This document shows positions 29,943-42,645 of a stretch of 64,000 bases of DNA, piece after piece; positions within the stretch are counted from its first letter, which is position 1; each line of letters begins with the position of its first letter. The position numbers and the translations under genes are program-made. This DNA is from Paramacrobiotus metropolitanus. Lineage: Eukaryota > Tardigrada > Eutardigrada > Parachela > Macrobiotidae. Under the pieces are notes generated by a model. That model worked only from the letters and a program-made list of their open reading frames with translations. It did not search any database and was not told the DNA's origin. Location: assembly GCF_019649055.1 (NCBI RefSeq), contig NW_026570290.1:372001-436000 (forward strand), in the 5' to 3' direction.

Positions 29943-31415
29943 ATGTACGACAAATATTCACGTTTTGTTTTACAAAGTTTACGCATATTCGGGATGTGTC
30001 CTTGGCAGCAAACGAACTCCGGACCGAAACTGTTACTGTATTCTGTAGTCTCCCGAATCTTGTTCATTGCTGTGGCGCTGTGTGCTATAACTGCTGATTT
30101 TTTGACGTAATCACACACTTGGATTACCATCAATGAACCAAAACTTCCACTGACTCTTGTAGCCAGCTTATTTATTCTAACATCACTCCTGGTAACTGTC
30201 TACGGATCCATAATGGCGTTGCGTAGCAAACCTTTGCTGTCTATTATGGAAGAATTGCGCCGACTGGTCCAAAATGTGCCGCTCGTAATGCACACACTGA
30301 GACTCTGCTGTATGTGGTATGCTGCCGGTGTATGTGGATTTGGTGTCGTGCTAACCTACATCGCGATACGGCGAATGCGAGATGCTTGGTACCAAAAAGA
30401 AGTCATCTTCGGCTTTGAGTTTTGCTCCTTATACGGGATGGTTCTCCAGATGATTTTAGTAAGCGTGATTTGCTGCGTGGCTATAGTATTCTCGTTATCG
30501 TTTGTCATTTTCGCGGTGACCTTAGGATCTGCCTTCAGGGCAATTGAAAACCGCTGTACTGAGCATTATCAGAAGCATAAAACTGGCGAAAGGGATTATA
30601 AGGGCCTTGTGGCCGAAATTAATAAGTGTCGGCACGAGCATCTGGCGTTGTCTAACATTGTTCGCAGTCTCGATGATGTCTACGCTCCGTCCAACTTCGT
30701 CAGCTTAATGCTGGAAGTTCTTCTGGTGGTGTTCAATTTCGGAACAGTAATCGGTGTGGCTCCCTCAAAAATTGGGCACATGTTTACGAATAATATCACT
30801 GATCTTGTGTTTTGCTCGTTGAATGCATTGGTTAACGTTTTCGTACTGATGAAACGGCTGGTTTGCTGCAGCTTATATGCAAAAGCAGGTAACCATGAAT
30901 TTGACTGTAAAAAGCAAAAGTAATTACCAACCGGTATTTCTACCTCAGCGGAACTGGTGTGGAACAGAATGCGCAATTCTGCAACCTTTTTCTAAGTGCG
31001 ATTGTAATGCGGAATAACTACGGTGGTACTGCATATAGTGTATGTTTTCATGTAGGCATATTCGATTGCGGTGATTTTAAGCAGCGTGACGGAAGGGTTT
31101 GATACCAACGGAAACGATGAATTCGAGGTGCAGATAAATAAGACACTGCGTCGCTTACGAGATTGCCCTGTCGTGTTCACGGCCGGCTGGAAATATCTTC
31201 ACACTGAACACCGAATTTATTCTGTCGGTAAGCTTCATACACCTGCTGTGCCTGTGAAAGATTTGAGTATAAATAACCCAAACTGGCTCAACGCTTTTTA
31301 GGTGTCCGGCATTCTGATTGCGTACGTTTTGGTCCTGTATGAGATGAATTCCAAAGGCGATCACCATGCCATGTTTCCGTGCAACTGTACAGCAAAGATG
31401 TCCGTAAGGCGTTAG
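29943..31415 (+). pseudogene. Gustatory receptor-like pseudogene, close relative of the gene at 9403
   Basis: All three exons are recognisable: 29943-30888, 31056 to about 31230, and 31302-31415. Lesions: a TAA at about 30108, where the relative has a Tyr codon (DFLMYSHTW); a 1-nt insertion near 30862 that shifts the frame just before the exon 1 donor (exon 1 is 946 nt against 945 in the relative); and a 4-nt CGGC insertion near 31182 in exon 2. The last exon keeps VSGILIAYVLVLYEMNS. Splice sites are intact. Several independent lesions indicate real decay. It begins about 110 bp right of the Polinton. Confidence 0.88.
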
Positions 31416-32549
31416 CCGATATTGTGCGTCTTGGCATTCATGGTTAACGCCGTCACCACAAATCTTTTTTGCTTGCTCTAGTTCCTATCCCGTTTTTCAT
31501 AAAACGCTATAGTAGATACTTTTCTTATCGTTCGGACGTACATATATATTAGGTAACATCTAATTACCTGTTCCTCGCACGAGACTGTTTCAAATATGGC
31601 AATGCGTAATCTTCTGATGGGTTTCTTGTACGAAATGTATTTATGTTCCATACTGTTGTACTTTAGAAGTCTAAAGAGGCCTCAAGCCTGTAATGAAGCT
31701 ATGTTCAGTACCTTGTGTTCGTAATTTCGACATACATATAAATTTTACCGAGACTCTCTGTTGCACATCTATAATGCCTGTAATTAGCTAAAAGTACTTG
31801 TACCTGTAAGCTGTAATTAACCAAAAGACAAATAAATTAAAGCGACTACTTGCATGCATTTTGCTAGGATCATAAATCTGCGCCTACATACTTACGGGTT
31901 GGTACCTCGGAAATACAAAATTAAAGTACTTCAGAAATGAAAGAAAGAAATGCATTTTTGTAAAACAGGCTACAGCACAGTGGCGCTAGGCCACTGGCAC
32001 ATGGGCAGTTTTTAATGCTTTGTATATACGTACTGTAGAGTTAAGAAACGTATGCCACGGAGTATACAGCATAAACTTGTAGTAAACAAAATTTTTAGAA
32101 GACACAAGAGCAATAAATTAAATGGGGAATCATATTTTTTACGCATCCTATTGAGCTGCTATCATTTTAAAATCTACTGGCAGTGTTTGTGCATAATGCA
32201 TATATTTAGATCACCACTTGTTGCACGGAGTAAAAAGAAAATGCAGAAGTAAAAATAGTCATCTGATATCAAGTGTACATTCAAAGAACAATCCCGAAAA
32301 TAAGAAAAGCGCAGTGTTCGTGCTCGTTCATTACTAATTCTCCTCCTCGCTACAGTCGTGTCAACGAAACGATACTACTTCGTTTCTTTAATATCGATTC
32401 CTTGAATACCTCGAATGGGCTGAACCATGTTCACTTTGTTAAAAATTTACTTGAAAAAAAATTTGGAAACTATCATTCAATTACCATTTGGAAATTACCA
32501 TTTAAATTTGGAAATACCACTCAATAAGGTTCCATTTCATTGAAATCTT
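31416..32549. other. Non-coding stretch
   Basis: AT-rich with short frames lacking family signatures. No feature recognised. Confidence 0.5.
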
Positions 32550-33292
32550 TCATAGTATAATTCTGAGAAACAAATGGCGGTAGTTTTCTTTGGAATCCTG
32601 AGGACCACCTGGCTGCCGGGGATCAATTGTCGGTTGTGGTTCACGAGTACGTGTAGTTAGTTTATAAGAGTTTTGGGCGGTCGAATAGCCGTCATCGTGT
32701 TGCGTTTGTCGGTGGTCGACAATCTGAGGAGCATCCTTAGCACGTATTATCACAAATGATTTATGCATTTCCAAACCGGGGTCATTTTTCTTACCGGCAC
32801 TGGCGGCGGCGAAACCGGAAGGTGAACGAACGACTGGACGTGGAAGGTAAGCTGGAAGCGCTCTTGAATAAATCGGAAGAGGAGATATCATTTCCTCGTG
32901 TGGTAGCTGAAAACAGCAATAACTGATATTTGCATTTCACCTTGCCGTTATTTTAATTAAACTGCTAATGACTGACTCGATGTAACCGACCTTAAACGTA
33001 CAGCCACAGCCGGTACAGGTACCTTTTCATTCTAACGGATTCGTTTTTGCAAAAATATTATACGCGTTTAGCCTCAGTATACCTGACTTGTACGATTACA
33101 TCCGACTGGAAATTTTAAAACTGTTACATCAAAAAATAGAAAGGTTATTACACAGATAGAACTGGACAAGTATATGTAATAAAATCGGCATTCTGTACAT
33201 ATAGTTAGCAACTTACCGATAACCGCAATGGTAATCACAAGATACAGCAAGCAAGAAGTGGAACATTGCGTACAATACAGTTCGGAGAACAT
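32550..33292 (-). CDS. Candidate gene with terminal exon and signal-anchor exon (weak)
   Basis: On minus, 32906-32550 is open after a good acceptor (CTGTTTTCAG) and encodes about 118 residues rich in Pro, Ser, Arg and Gln (LPRPVVRSPSGFAAASAGKK). Upstream at 33292 an ATG starts a hydrophobic exon (MFSELYCTQCSTSC, LLYLVITIAVIG) ending in a consensus donor GTAAGT. The phases of these two exons do not agree, so they may not be joined, or a further exon is missing. No family recognised. Confidence 0.2.
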
Positions 33293-35610
33293 TATTCAGT
33301 GCTTTAATCCTTATTGAAAATATTGTTGGGTCCTTTTATTTAGAAAATTAGCAAAAATAATAACCCGATGTTGGTTGGTAATCATCGACAAGAATGCAAC
33401 GCAATTTACGCGGGCCCTGCAATCTGTAGATCCTGATTTTGAACACTTCTTGTTATTTGATTGAGAGGAAGCTGTGCCAGTTTGGGGCGGTGTTAATTGC
33501 TGCATTTATTAATTAACCATGTCATCTGATGATTGTTGTCATTAATGTGTGACATTTGCAAATAAATGTGGCGACAGCAGTTTCGAGAATATGTGAATCT
33601 TCGGTACGAGTAATGCACACAAAATTTATGCCAACACTTTTGGTGTTTTGACATTGTTCAAGAGCCGGTTCAACAACAAGAGATATTGTCATATTAAATA
33701 TGCAGCCAAATATGTTTCTGCAGGCTTACGCGTGGAGGTCTTTGTCTAGTTCGTAAAACTAAAATGCGACATAAATGAATCAGCGGCTGTGTAAAAATTA
33801 CTGCTATTGATAATAGAGAAAGGGTGACTGGTGTAAATCATGACTGAACAAGCCCTTGGGCAGTCTGTTTTTAGTCTATCAGAAAAGCGGTTAGACATCG
33901 GCGGGATCGGTTACGGCATACAAGTGATTATACCTTAGTCGGACCAGGACTCAACACAACATCAACTATTCACTTCACATCAAGAGCGCGTCTTTCCCAT
34001 ACGCAGCAACCGTCTGTCGCCTGTGAATGCCGGCAGTGTTGTTTTTGTGGATGTGCATAGCTGTGCAGTTTGAGCAAATAGGTGCTCAAATTGCAGCGAT
34101 CTCCGTGGATATTTTTTCAACATCCGAATATTCTAGTACTATTCACTTCACTTGGGGCTAGATGCAAGTAAGCCTTAAGCTACCGTTACTACCGTATTAT
34201 AAACAAATTATACAATCAATTAAATATTTGTATCTCGTGCTTCCTGTCTTGTCCTGTGATTTACATCGATAATCATCACTGCAACAAGCAGGTAATCCAC
34301 CGGCGATGATATTGCCGTTCAAAGATATGGCTCTCTGCACAGCAAATTTGTCAAAGGTGGAAGTCAGGTAACATCTGCTACCCGAATTTTGCTTTTGACA
34401 ACTTTGCACTTTGTGCAACCGCAACGTTTTACCAGTACCGTATGCCGTTGTTTTTCGTAGGTAAATACAATATTTTCAATGCTCACTAATTAGTACATTG
34501 TACGAGTACATATGCCATATCAGTATTAAGCAAAGCCGTTTTGTCTGGGATATTCTGCCCGGTTGTAAAATACTTGATCGTTTTTGTTGAATTTACTCTG
34601 TCACTGTCCTTACGTCCGACGTAATGCATGGTAGCCGTATTACGCGTAGTGGTTACCGGTATTCACCGGTTAATTCTCGTTCATTCCCATTTTCTTACAA
34701 TTGTCAGCGAGATTCAAGAGAACGCTAAGATAGAACGACAGATAGATACGAAAGAACTGTGCACTCAAATGCCAGTAGCTGCCGCCTGCCAACCTTGGCA
34801 CATACAACTGTCTCTAGAGTCTAGACCGCAAGGCGTTCCCCGAATCAGGTTATCTGCCATGACCTTTGAACTGGCTTCTTTCCGCCAGATTGGGATGTTG
34901 CTCCAGTTCGCTCATATTGCCATCGTGTAATACATGCTCCCATTGCGATACCGCGCCGTTGTCAGCGTGTGGGCTAATGAGCGGTGCTGAATGCCGATGG
35001 AGATATCACACCAGCGCGGCACCACCATATGCCAAACCAAACACTACAATCTCGCTAGCGAAATGCTTTTCTTCTTGTGTCTGACATTGATGTGCTGTTG
35101 TTATTGGGATTCAATCATTCGTATTTCAGTAAATTCCAACGATAAATCTTTGTGGCCGCATGTGGAATATTATATGAAAATTATAAACCAAAATACAGAT
35201 TACTCGGTGACAAGATTAATTCGAACCAGTAACGGGTAGCCGCCTTTGTTTATTAATATCGCTCTGATTTTATTCTTGCCTTTCGCGGTACCTTTCGACC
35301 AGTAGATTCAGTTCTTATTTCTGAAAAACTTTGACGAAGTTTAGATTAAATTCTTCGAATTTTTCTCAACCGCCAGTCCCTTTGTTCTTGGCGAGGGGCG
35401 CAGGCACTGACGTTTTTGTTTGTTTGTCTAGTCATTGCGAATTCACTGGGTCATGCAGTACCGGCCGAACAACAAAGTTGATACAGTGGTTCCTACATTA
35501 ACCTTTACAAACGCGAATTGATGGTAAGAAGACAAATCAGGAAAGCGTAAAAACAGTATCCGCCAATTTTGTCGTGTTTAAAACAGCTTGAATACGTTCG
35601 GGCAGACATG
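33293..35610. other. Non-coding stretch
   Basis: No supported gene. The frames at 34628-34930 and 34991-35239 have no splice or family support. Confidence 0.45.
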
Positions 35611-36070
35611 CATACTTCTTGTACGAGGAGAAAGCTAATATCTTCGGTAGCGCGTTCAAATTCCTGAGACTCTTCGAACACTGTGGCCCTGACTGTGCGC
35701 ATGCACGATTTGACTAAACAGTCAACCGTAGGAGGTTGCCAGTCTCCGTTTAGCTAGAACGGTGTTGATTGGCGCACCTATCCACGGCGGACGGTCAAGT
35801 TAATAGGATTGACAGCCTTCTTCGGTTGGCTGTTAAAGTCAAATGTGCATGGGCCAAGTGTTCGAAATGACTCGGGATTTTGACTGCGCTACCGAAGATA
35901 TTAGCTTTCTCAAAGTCAAATGTGCATGGGCCAAGTGTTCGAAATGACTCGGGATTTTGACTGCGCTACCGAAGATATTAGCTTTCTCCTCGTATGCTTG
36001 TGTGTGAAGTATGCTTGTGTAGAGGTACATATGTCACAAGTATGCTTGTGTAGAGGTACATATGTCACAT
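35611..36070. repeat. Inverted and tandem duplications
   Basis: A 77-bp unit beginning AAAGTCAAATGTGCATGGGC is tandemly repeated at 35835-35911 and 35912-35988. A diverged inverted copy (GAGGAGAAAGCTAATATCTT) lies at about 35611-35682. A further ~31-bp unit, AGTATGCTTGTGTAGAGGTA, is repeated at about 36008 and 36039. No gene. Confidence 0.75.
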
Positions 36071-36220
36071 GTACTTTGTATAAAGTTTTTTTCGCTATTG
36101 ACCCTGGCATTGAAACATATTGCGAACGTGGGCAGTTAATTCGGTGTAGGCTGTTTGGGCATCGGCACCGCAAGCAGCGTTGACCTTCGCCGAAAGAACA
36201 ATCTCTTCGAAGCGATCTAT

Positions 36221-37019
36221 CCAATTTTAGACGGAGTTACAACGATGAGTATCCCGACGAAGAGCAGCACTCCAGCTATTTCTAGCACCAAAGCGACCAG
36301 ATTGGACGGGGCGTACACATTACCCAGCTGCCTGACGAGCTTCGACAATGCCAGATGTTCCTGACGACAGTTTCTACGTAATTCGCCCTAAAAAGACTTT
36401 GTAATCGATCTTCTTGGTTTTGTATGCCCGGTAGTGTTCCGTGCGTTCGATCTGCTTGTAGGCTGATCTTGAGGTCATCGAAATGATGGCAAACGACAGT
36501 GACAATGTCAGAGCCAGTACGGTTTCCAGGAAAGCTGCAGACAGATACCGTATAGCGACGAAAATTCCGTACCGAAAATGATTTCATTTCGTCCTCGAGC
36601 ATCCCGTAAACGGAGTGCCACGATGTAGAACCACAGGACCAAAATCATATTGCCAAAAACAATATACCAAGATTGCGTAGTAGTTTATCGTGAGCGCCAC
36701 AAGTGGCACATCCTTTACATGTCGGTGTAGTTTTTCCAGGATACCCGGCCGTACCTTACTGTAGAGAGCTAAACCAACGACAAGAGTTAACGGGATTGTC
36801 GGTTCGTTCGTTTTAATTAAAGTATGAGTATGTATAGGTATTGTACATCACAAGTACGGTAATTTGGGTACATATTCCCAGCATGGATACCAGCAGTCTA
36901 GAGTAGCGAATACGGAGTATGGTGGCACTGTTTTCCGGTTTCCGTTTGCTGCCAAGGGCAAATTCCCGCGCAAAAATAACAACACGAACATATTTGTTGA
37001 ACATACATATATTATCCAT
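36221..37019 (-). pseudogene. Gustatory receptor-like pseudogene (duplicate of the gene at 61902)
   Basis: Aligned by eye with exon 1 of the receptor at 60949-61902. Near-identical runs include GAGTATCCC, CCAGCTATTTCTAGCACCAA and GCGACCAGATTGGAcGGGGC. The start is kept (ATG at 37019, MDNI) and MLGICTQIT follows, but stops and frameshifts occur throughout, and similarity stops at about 36221, so the C-terminal end of exon 1 and exons 2-3 are missing. Part of a ~3-kb segmental duplication with the divergent gene at 37832. Confidence 0.85.
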
Positions 37020-37831
37020 TTTCTGGCGCTATCTGTATAACTGTTGGGCCTCCTTACTTATCAGCGGGGGCGAACGGTTTATTTGCTGTAACTAAATAAA
37101 GCCTATGCTTTAAAAATTTAGCATTGGGCTCGCATGAAGGACTTCGGTGTTTCAAATTTTTCACGTGGAAAGAAATCTTTTTATAAAAGCGTTTGCGATG
37201 GCGCTAACACTGTTGATCGTAGCGTCATAAAAAATTTGGCATTAGCGATCTTTTCGTTTTGAATTTGGATCGAACCGGGAATTATGCTGAAATAACACGC
37301 AAGGAAGCATCTTAAAAACGGAACATGGAAAACTTAATACCATCTCAGAAACCACGGGTGTGGTGGTTTAACTTAGCCTATCGGCTAAAACGGTGCTAAT
37401 TAATTGGGTACGGCTTCCGGATGAAGCAAAACCTGCGGTCATATCAAATACCAGCTATAAAAATTTTAGCTATTAAAAAGTAAAATGATGACAGCTTTGC
37501 CCTCGGACCCTAAAACAGGCGGAGCGGCCGCACTGAAAACTTATACACCACAACTGAATACTGACCAATAGGCGCACTCCACGGAAAGCCGGCCAGTCGC
37601 TAAAGTTAACTGATTGCTTCTACGCATAGCATTTGATTTTAACACTGAAACAAGCGAGCAGCTACTTTTTTCATTTTAATCATTCGTGTTTATGCTGCGA
37701 AAAGCGAAGGTTTTTGTCGTCCGATTTTCGTTTCATTTCTGTTTCGAAATCTGTTTGCGTTTGATTTGTTCGCTTTTTAGAACTGTTTGTTTTGACTGTT
37801 TGTTTGTTTTTAAGTATTTTAATAAAAAGCT
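37020..37831. promoter_or_regulatory. Divergent intergenic region (duplicated copy A)
   Basis: Separates the dead receptor (minus) from the acidic-protein gene (plus). It resembles 61903-62666 in several blocks (for example around 37140 and 62010, 37500 and 62350, 37740 and 62580). No other gene. Confidence 0.5.
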
Positions 37832-39162
37832 ATGAATTCTTCCTCTTTTCGGTCGTTTTCTTCAGTCGACGACTTCATGGAGAAGTTGTATAGCTCTGCA
37901 TCGGATGACGACTCTTTCCATTCTGCACAGAGCGTGTCGGATGACAGATCTTCCCATTCTGCAATGGACGTCAATGAGTTCTCGATGGGAAACCGATCGA
38001 AATTATCGTTCAGTGACGACAACGAAGGATCGCCGTCATACAGTGAGGAAGAAGAGGGTCATAACGAGAAGTCGAATTCTCTGGATCCGTCTGAGGAATC
38101 CTCCAGCTCCGACATGGCGGATAGCGATGAAGCACCCATGCAGTTGTCCATGCCGTCGTTCACTATTTCCTTGGAGGACAGCCATTTTAGTGTGGAGTAC
38201 ACAGACAGGGAGAATGCCAGCGACGGACGTAACCTGGACAAGAGTTTCGTTGATTTCGATTACCGTACTACAGGACCGTCGCACAGTGAGTCTGCAGATG
38301 GCGCTGCATCGTTCCACCTCAACGTATTTCAAGGAGAAGAGATGGAAGTCAAGACTGACGCGTCGGTCGGATCCACTTTGATCAGAGCGAACGGAGAAAC
38401 ATCGTTAACTCGCGAAGTGGTGACCATGGCCATGACGGCCGCTATGGCGGATCTTCAGCAATCGGGACAAGCAGTCGTCGAACGCCATATTACTCCGTCT
38501 ACACCAGTTGAGACACGTGGCCGCCGAACCAAGAAGGCCAACAGCAACGCTGATTCGTCCGCGACAAACCCCAAACCGCCGCGTAAGCCGCGCCCTCGCC
38601 GGATTACCGGTAACCAGCCAGCCAAAAGATACGAGAAAGGTTGGTGTTGGAATTCGTGAATTGCTCTACAACGCAGATGTGTACATTATTCGTGCTAAAA
38701 CAATTTTAGGACAAATCGTCCATTTCCTAGCGAAGCCGGTGAAAGGCCATCCGAAGTACTATTATACCGGCCAAATCGTCCATCAAACACCGGACAAGAA
38801 CGGCGCTTTGGGTTATAAAGTCCGATACGCGTATTCTTCCTCACTGGAGACGGGCAAGCGGTAAGCACTTTCATACTTTTATTACTGCGTTTTTTGTGCT
38901 GCATCTTTAACTCAAACGTAAATGTGCAAGTGTCACTCGTGACTCAAATTTGCGTAATTGTTCTGGTCTCAAAGTTTTCTATCATTGTAGGCGCTTTTAC
39001 AAGGAGGTCGACTTCATTTGTCCGACTGCCTTGATTGCGGACGGAGAGCGTGCGCGGGAATTAGTGAAACGCACCAACAAGCGCTACCACACCACGGTGA
39101 ATCCAGTGAATGGGCGGAAAAATGCGGATCGCCGCACAGGTGAAAGAGCGAAGCGGGTTTAG
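37832..39162 (+). CDS. Acidic Ser-rich protein with C-terminal Tudor-like domain (copy A, intact)
   Basis: Exons 37832-38639, 38710-38860 and 38991-39162 join in phase (1, then 2) to give 376 residues. The N-terminal ~110 residues are Ser/Asp/Glu rich (SASDDDSFHSAQSVSDD, SYSEEEEGHNEKSNSLDPSE), probably disordered. The middle has SMPSFTISLEDSHFSVEY, then a basic segment (RGRRTKKANSN, KPPRKPRPRR) that suggests nucleic acid or chromatin contact. The C-terminus has GQIVHFLAKPVKGHPKYYY, TGQIVHQ and GYKVRYAYSS, a short beta-rich block that recalls a Tudor/SH3-like barrel, followed by RRFYKEVDFICPTALIAD. I do not recognise the family. The copy at 62667 conserves the domain and both intron positions. 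Confidence 0.75.
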
Positions 39163-39769
39163 TTTGTTCCACCCGAGATGTGACGGTATTTCTTTTACTG
39201 ATTTTGCTTTTATGTTACAAACGCACTTCCAGTTGCGCTTATTTTATTTTATAATATCTGCAACAGTTTTTTCGTTGATTTAGTATTGAGATTTATAGTA
39301 GCTTACCTCGATCTGTACAGAGTCTACAGATATAACGTTTCTCTTGAATTGTCTTCTGTACAGAGTTTTAGATGGTTGATGTATGCACTGCAGAATCTGT
39401 AGCTTTTTGCTTTGTTTCTTTCGACACCTTCAGTTTCACGTCTTCTTGATAGTCGGTCGTCAATTTTAGTTAGTTCGGATCGTCATTTGAATGATCAGGA
39501 AAGTGAAGAATGGTTCTTGTTGTCCAACAGTATTGCCGATCGTGTTGTTACGAATGAGAATTAAAATGTGTGATGAATCTGTCTGATGGCGTACCAACTG
39601 TTGCACAGACAACAGTTTAATTCATCGAAGTGTCTCGGGGCAACCGTTTTTATTGGAATTGCAATACTTTGTAATGGTATTGCTTGGAAATGGAATTTCC
39701 GTAACAATAACGAAAGGAGAGATCTTTATTTCATTGAAACGCGGTAACATCACAGTTATAAACAGTTAA
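39163..39769. other. Non-coding stretch / 3' region of retrotransposon
   Basis: Contains the 3' flank of the gene above and, on minus, the 3' end of the retrotransposon with AATAAAG near 39725. No gene. Confidence 0.5.
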
Positions 39770-41310
39770 TCATAAAAACAAAATTTCGTTTAATGACGCC
39801 GCTCCTTCCATTGTTCCAAGCACGGAAGCGGCGTTTCCTCGCTGAATTTCCAGTGACATTCGCTGGCGGAGAAATTCGTGCGAGCGTGGCTCTCCCGTGT
39901 GCTGCTGAAGCCGCTTGGCGATTTCTTTCACTAAACGGGTAGCTGACTTTCCCCATGGACCAAGTGTTTCGAAAGCCAGCGGTGCGAAGATATATCTACC
40001 CTCCAGATACAAATAAAATCGCACTTTCTTCTCTTCCGCTTGTGCGGCAGCGGATCCTGCTGTCGTTGAAGTTGTTCGCAGATGTGACATAGCGACAGTG
40101 TCCACACATGTCACGTCCCATGCCAAGCACATACCGCGTTTCCAGGCGAAGGTGGTGCAACCATCTGGACGTCTGTTTGACGTGTGGGAAGTTCCCCGTG
40201 GTTCCGCTTTGGCGGGGATGCCAGCTGATACCAACGCTCTACACACAATACTGTTTAAGCCACCGTGGCGAGCATGTCTTCCGGCCGAAAAAGAGCAGGA
40301 CAAGCCGTGGTGGCCGTACACGTCGACCGGTTTGTTGCATTTAGCGCAAAGATGAGGCTCACAGATTGCAACTCCCAGTCTCAGCCCGACCGATATCATT
40401 ACAGTTTCATCATCGAGAAGGTTACCGATATGCGCCGAGGGCAAGGCATTCAGCCATAAACCGGCTTCTGGTGTCGACTGACCCAGGAGTCGAGCCCTGT
40501 TTACTTCGTCATGGCGGAAAACGTCCAAGAGAGTCGATAGTGATGCATTACACAGCGGTAAGTCCCAGGACCGTTGTAACTTCCTAAAGTTAGGCTCAGG
40601 AAGATCAGTGAGGCGCGCGTTCGTTTTCCACAATTCCAAGGCAGCGGAAGTGTTAACGGGGGGGTGATCAGGTAGCAGCTTAGACATTAAATCGGACGCG
40701 GAGTGAATCGATGCCAAATAGGCTGGGAGTGCTAATTCCTCCGCTCGACGAATGCCTATGCCACCTCTGCTCACTGGTAGTGTCGCCTGCCGCCAGCATG
40801 GGAAGTCGTCGTGGTTGGTACGTACATTGCACAGGGACTGAAAGCAGCTGCGCATAACTTCGTCCAGTTGGTACAACTGTTGCGGTTGTTTCCAGGCATT
40901 GCAGCAACGGAGCATGTAGACAATTTTGGGAGCTCCTAGACAGCTTTTTAGGAGAAAAAGAGCATGATGTCGTGGTAAGAGTGCCAAACGCTCGCATGCT
41001 ATCTTCAGGGTGGAGGATTTCTCGGCAACTGTTGACCCCATGGCTTCGTCTAGAACCGGTGCTCCTAACAGCATAAAATCAGCGTTTGCAAGGATGCGAA
41101 GTTTCGGGTATTTCTGCAAAAAGTCTGCAATGATGTCACTCCGTGCTTTTTCCGTTCCCCCGGAAACATAAAGCTCGCACTTTGCTTCGTTTACCACTAG
41201 GCCAATAGCGCGTGCTCTTGCGGTAACCTGGTCGAAGGCATGCGCTACATCCGCTGGCTTGCCGCCTAGGGTTCCGTCGTCGAGAAACCACGCGAACGAA
41301 ATATCGCGGT
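39770..41310 (-). mobile_element. 5'-truncated non-LTR retrotransposon (RT C-terminus plus restriction-like endonuclease)
   Basis: A minus-strand frame is open from about 41310 to the stop at 39770 (about 510 codons). Its first part holds the reverse transcriptase active-site motif FLDD at about 41275-41286, followed by thumb sequences (LLPRHHALFLLKSCLGAPKI, SRGGIGIRRAEE). The C-terminal part has a zinc-like CAKCNKPVDVYGHHGLSC and then RRPDGCTTFAWKRGMCLAWD, the pattern of the PD-(D/E)XK endonuclease in R2/NeSL-type elements. Fingers and most of the palm are missing, as expected for truncated target-primed insertion. No internal stop, so recent. No ATG start is needed since it is a fragment. 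Confidence 0.8.
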
Positions 41311-42645
41311 AATCGTAATTTAATTTTTTTTTACCCTTCCTGAAATATGAATGGCCCCCTTGGGGGCCGGGGGTTTCTTCATCACCGCTTTTTTTATTTT
41401 GTTAATTTGTCCAATAAATTCCACAATAGAAGTAAAATCAGATAATGATTCAAATAGTAATCTGGGCCCGCTTTCCTCTTCTAGAAGTACAAAAACTGCT
41501 TTGTAAGGTTGAAGCAGCGCGCCTGACGGCAATGTGCATAATGCACATAAAATTGTTTGAGGTGAATCAAAACTAATTATTATTTTATTGAGGAGCTTTT
41601 GTACCAATCTCGCACGTTTTGTACTGAAAAGAATTGTTAGAATGATGACGAACCTCTATCGGAATAAGACGAAAAAACAGCATTTCATTGAACCAACGTA
41701 GTACACAGTATCTCGTGATGGCCGTTTAGCGTATATATTATTTACGCCTATTATTTACGTATTCTCCAGTTTGCACGTAGGTTTATTAGTTTCAAAACTT
41801 TTTTTGGTTCACTCATCTTGTACGCCAGTTTGGTACTAAGCACTTGTAACTAGTGCGAAGCGTACTTGGTGGAAGGTAATGGTCAAAGTACTGGATACAG
41901 TAGTGAAAATGCTTAAGCTTTCATTTCAGCAAAAGCTCGGCTGTACCTTTAGTTTCCATGACAATGGTGGCCACACATATTACTTAGTAGGCTTCTTATG
42001 CGCCAGCACCGGCTTCCTCTATACACACTGGCTGGCTTTTAGGTTAAAACACAGAAACGATAAATTAGGTAAATCATTTCAGTGGTGAATGTGCCGTCTT
42101 GAACCAGATTTGCGCAAACCCAAAGGCTTTGCTTAGCAGTGTCTGCGCGATGGACCATGAAATGCAGCGTAAATTAAACACGCAGCTGTGCGAGTGTTAT
42201 ACCAAAAGAGTGGTAGACCCAAAGGTCAAATGATTCAAGAATCATTTCTGCTATCGATTATCAGTAAACGATACTCGAGTTATACGCTTTTTACAAGAAA
42301 TTCCTAATAATTTCCATTTTTTTATACAATTTTCGTGCGTCGGCTTCGTGCGAATGTTCACTTTTCTGCAAGTTCTATACATACTATTGTGATTTCGCTT
42401 TAAAAGATTGGGGGATATACTTCTACTATTTTTAATGAGCAGCTTTTTGCAGAAAATAGCTCGTTGGCTTCGCTGCGAAATAGGCAGTTATTGCGATTTG
42501 TGCCGCGCGAGTCAACATTACACACAAACTGAACCATTTTAATAAATTTCCAAGCAGTTTCAGCATCAGGTTTATCCACTGCTTTTAGGATTTCCGGGTT
42601 TCCGGTATCTATTAAATAAAAGGTAACTGCTATGCGCCCCGACAA
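41311..42645 (-). CDS. Candidate exons of an unassigned gene (weak)
   Basis: On minus, 41623-41320 follows a good acceptor (TTCTTTTCAG) and encodes about 100 residues with regular amphipathic pattern (LLNKIIISFDSPQTILC, FESLSDFTSIVEFIGQ). 42645-42400 encodes about 80 residues (FYLIDTGNPEILKAVDKPD, FIKMVQFVCNVDSRG). Composition looks protein-like but no family is recognised, and I cannot show that the two exons are joined. The 42645 frame lacks an ATG. A short GC hairpin (GGCCCCCTTGGGGGCC) lies at about 41353. Confidence 0.22.

Noticed and set aside
34628-35239. Two overlapping plus frames of 80-100 codons
   Set aside because: No splice support, no family pattern and ordinary composition.
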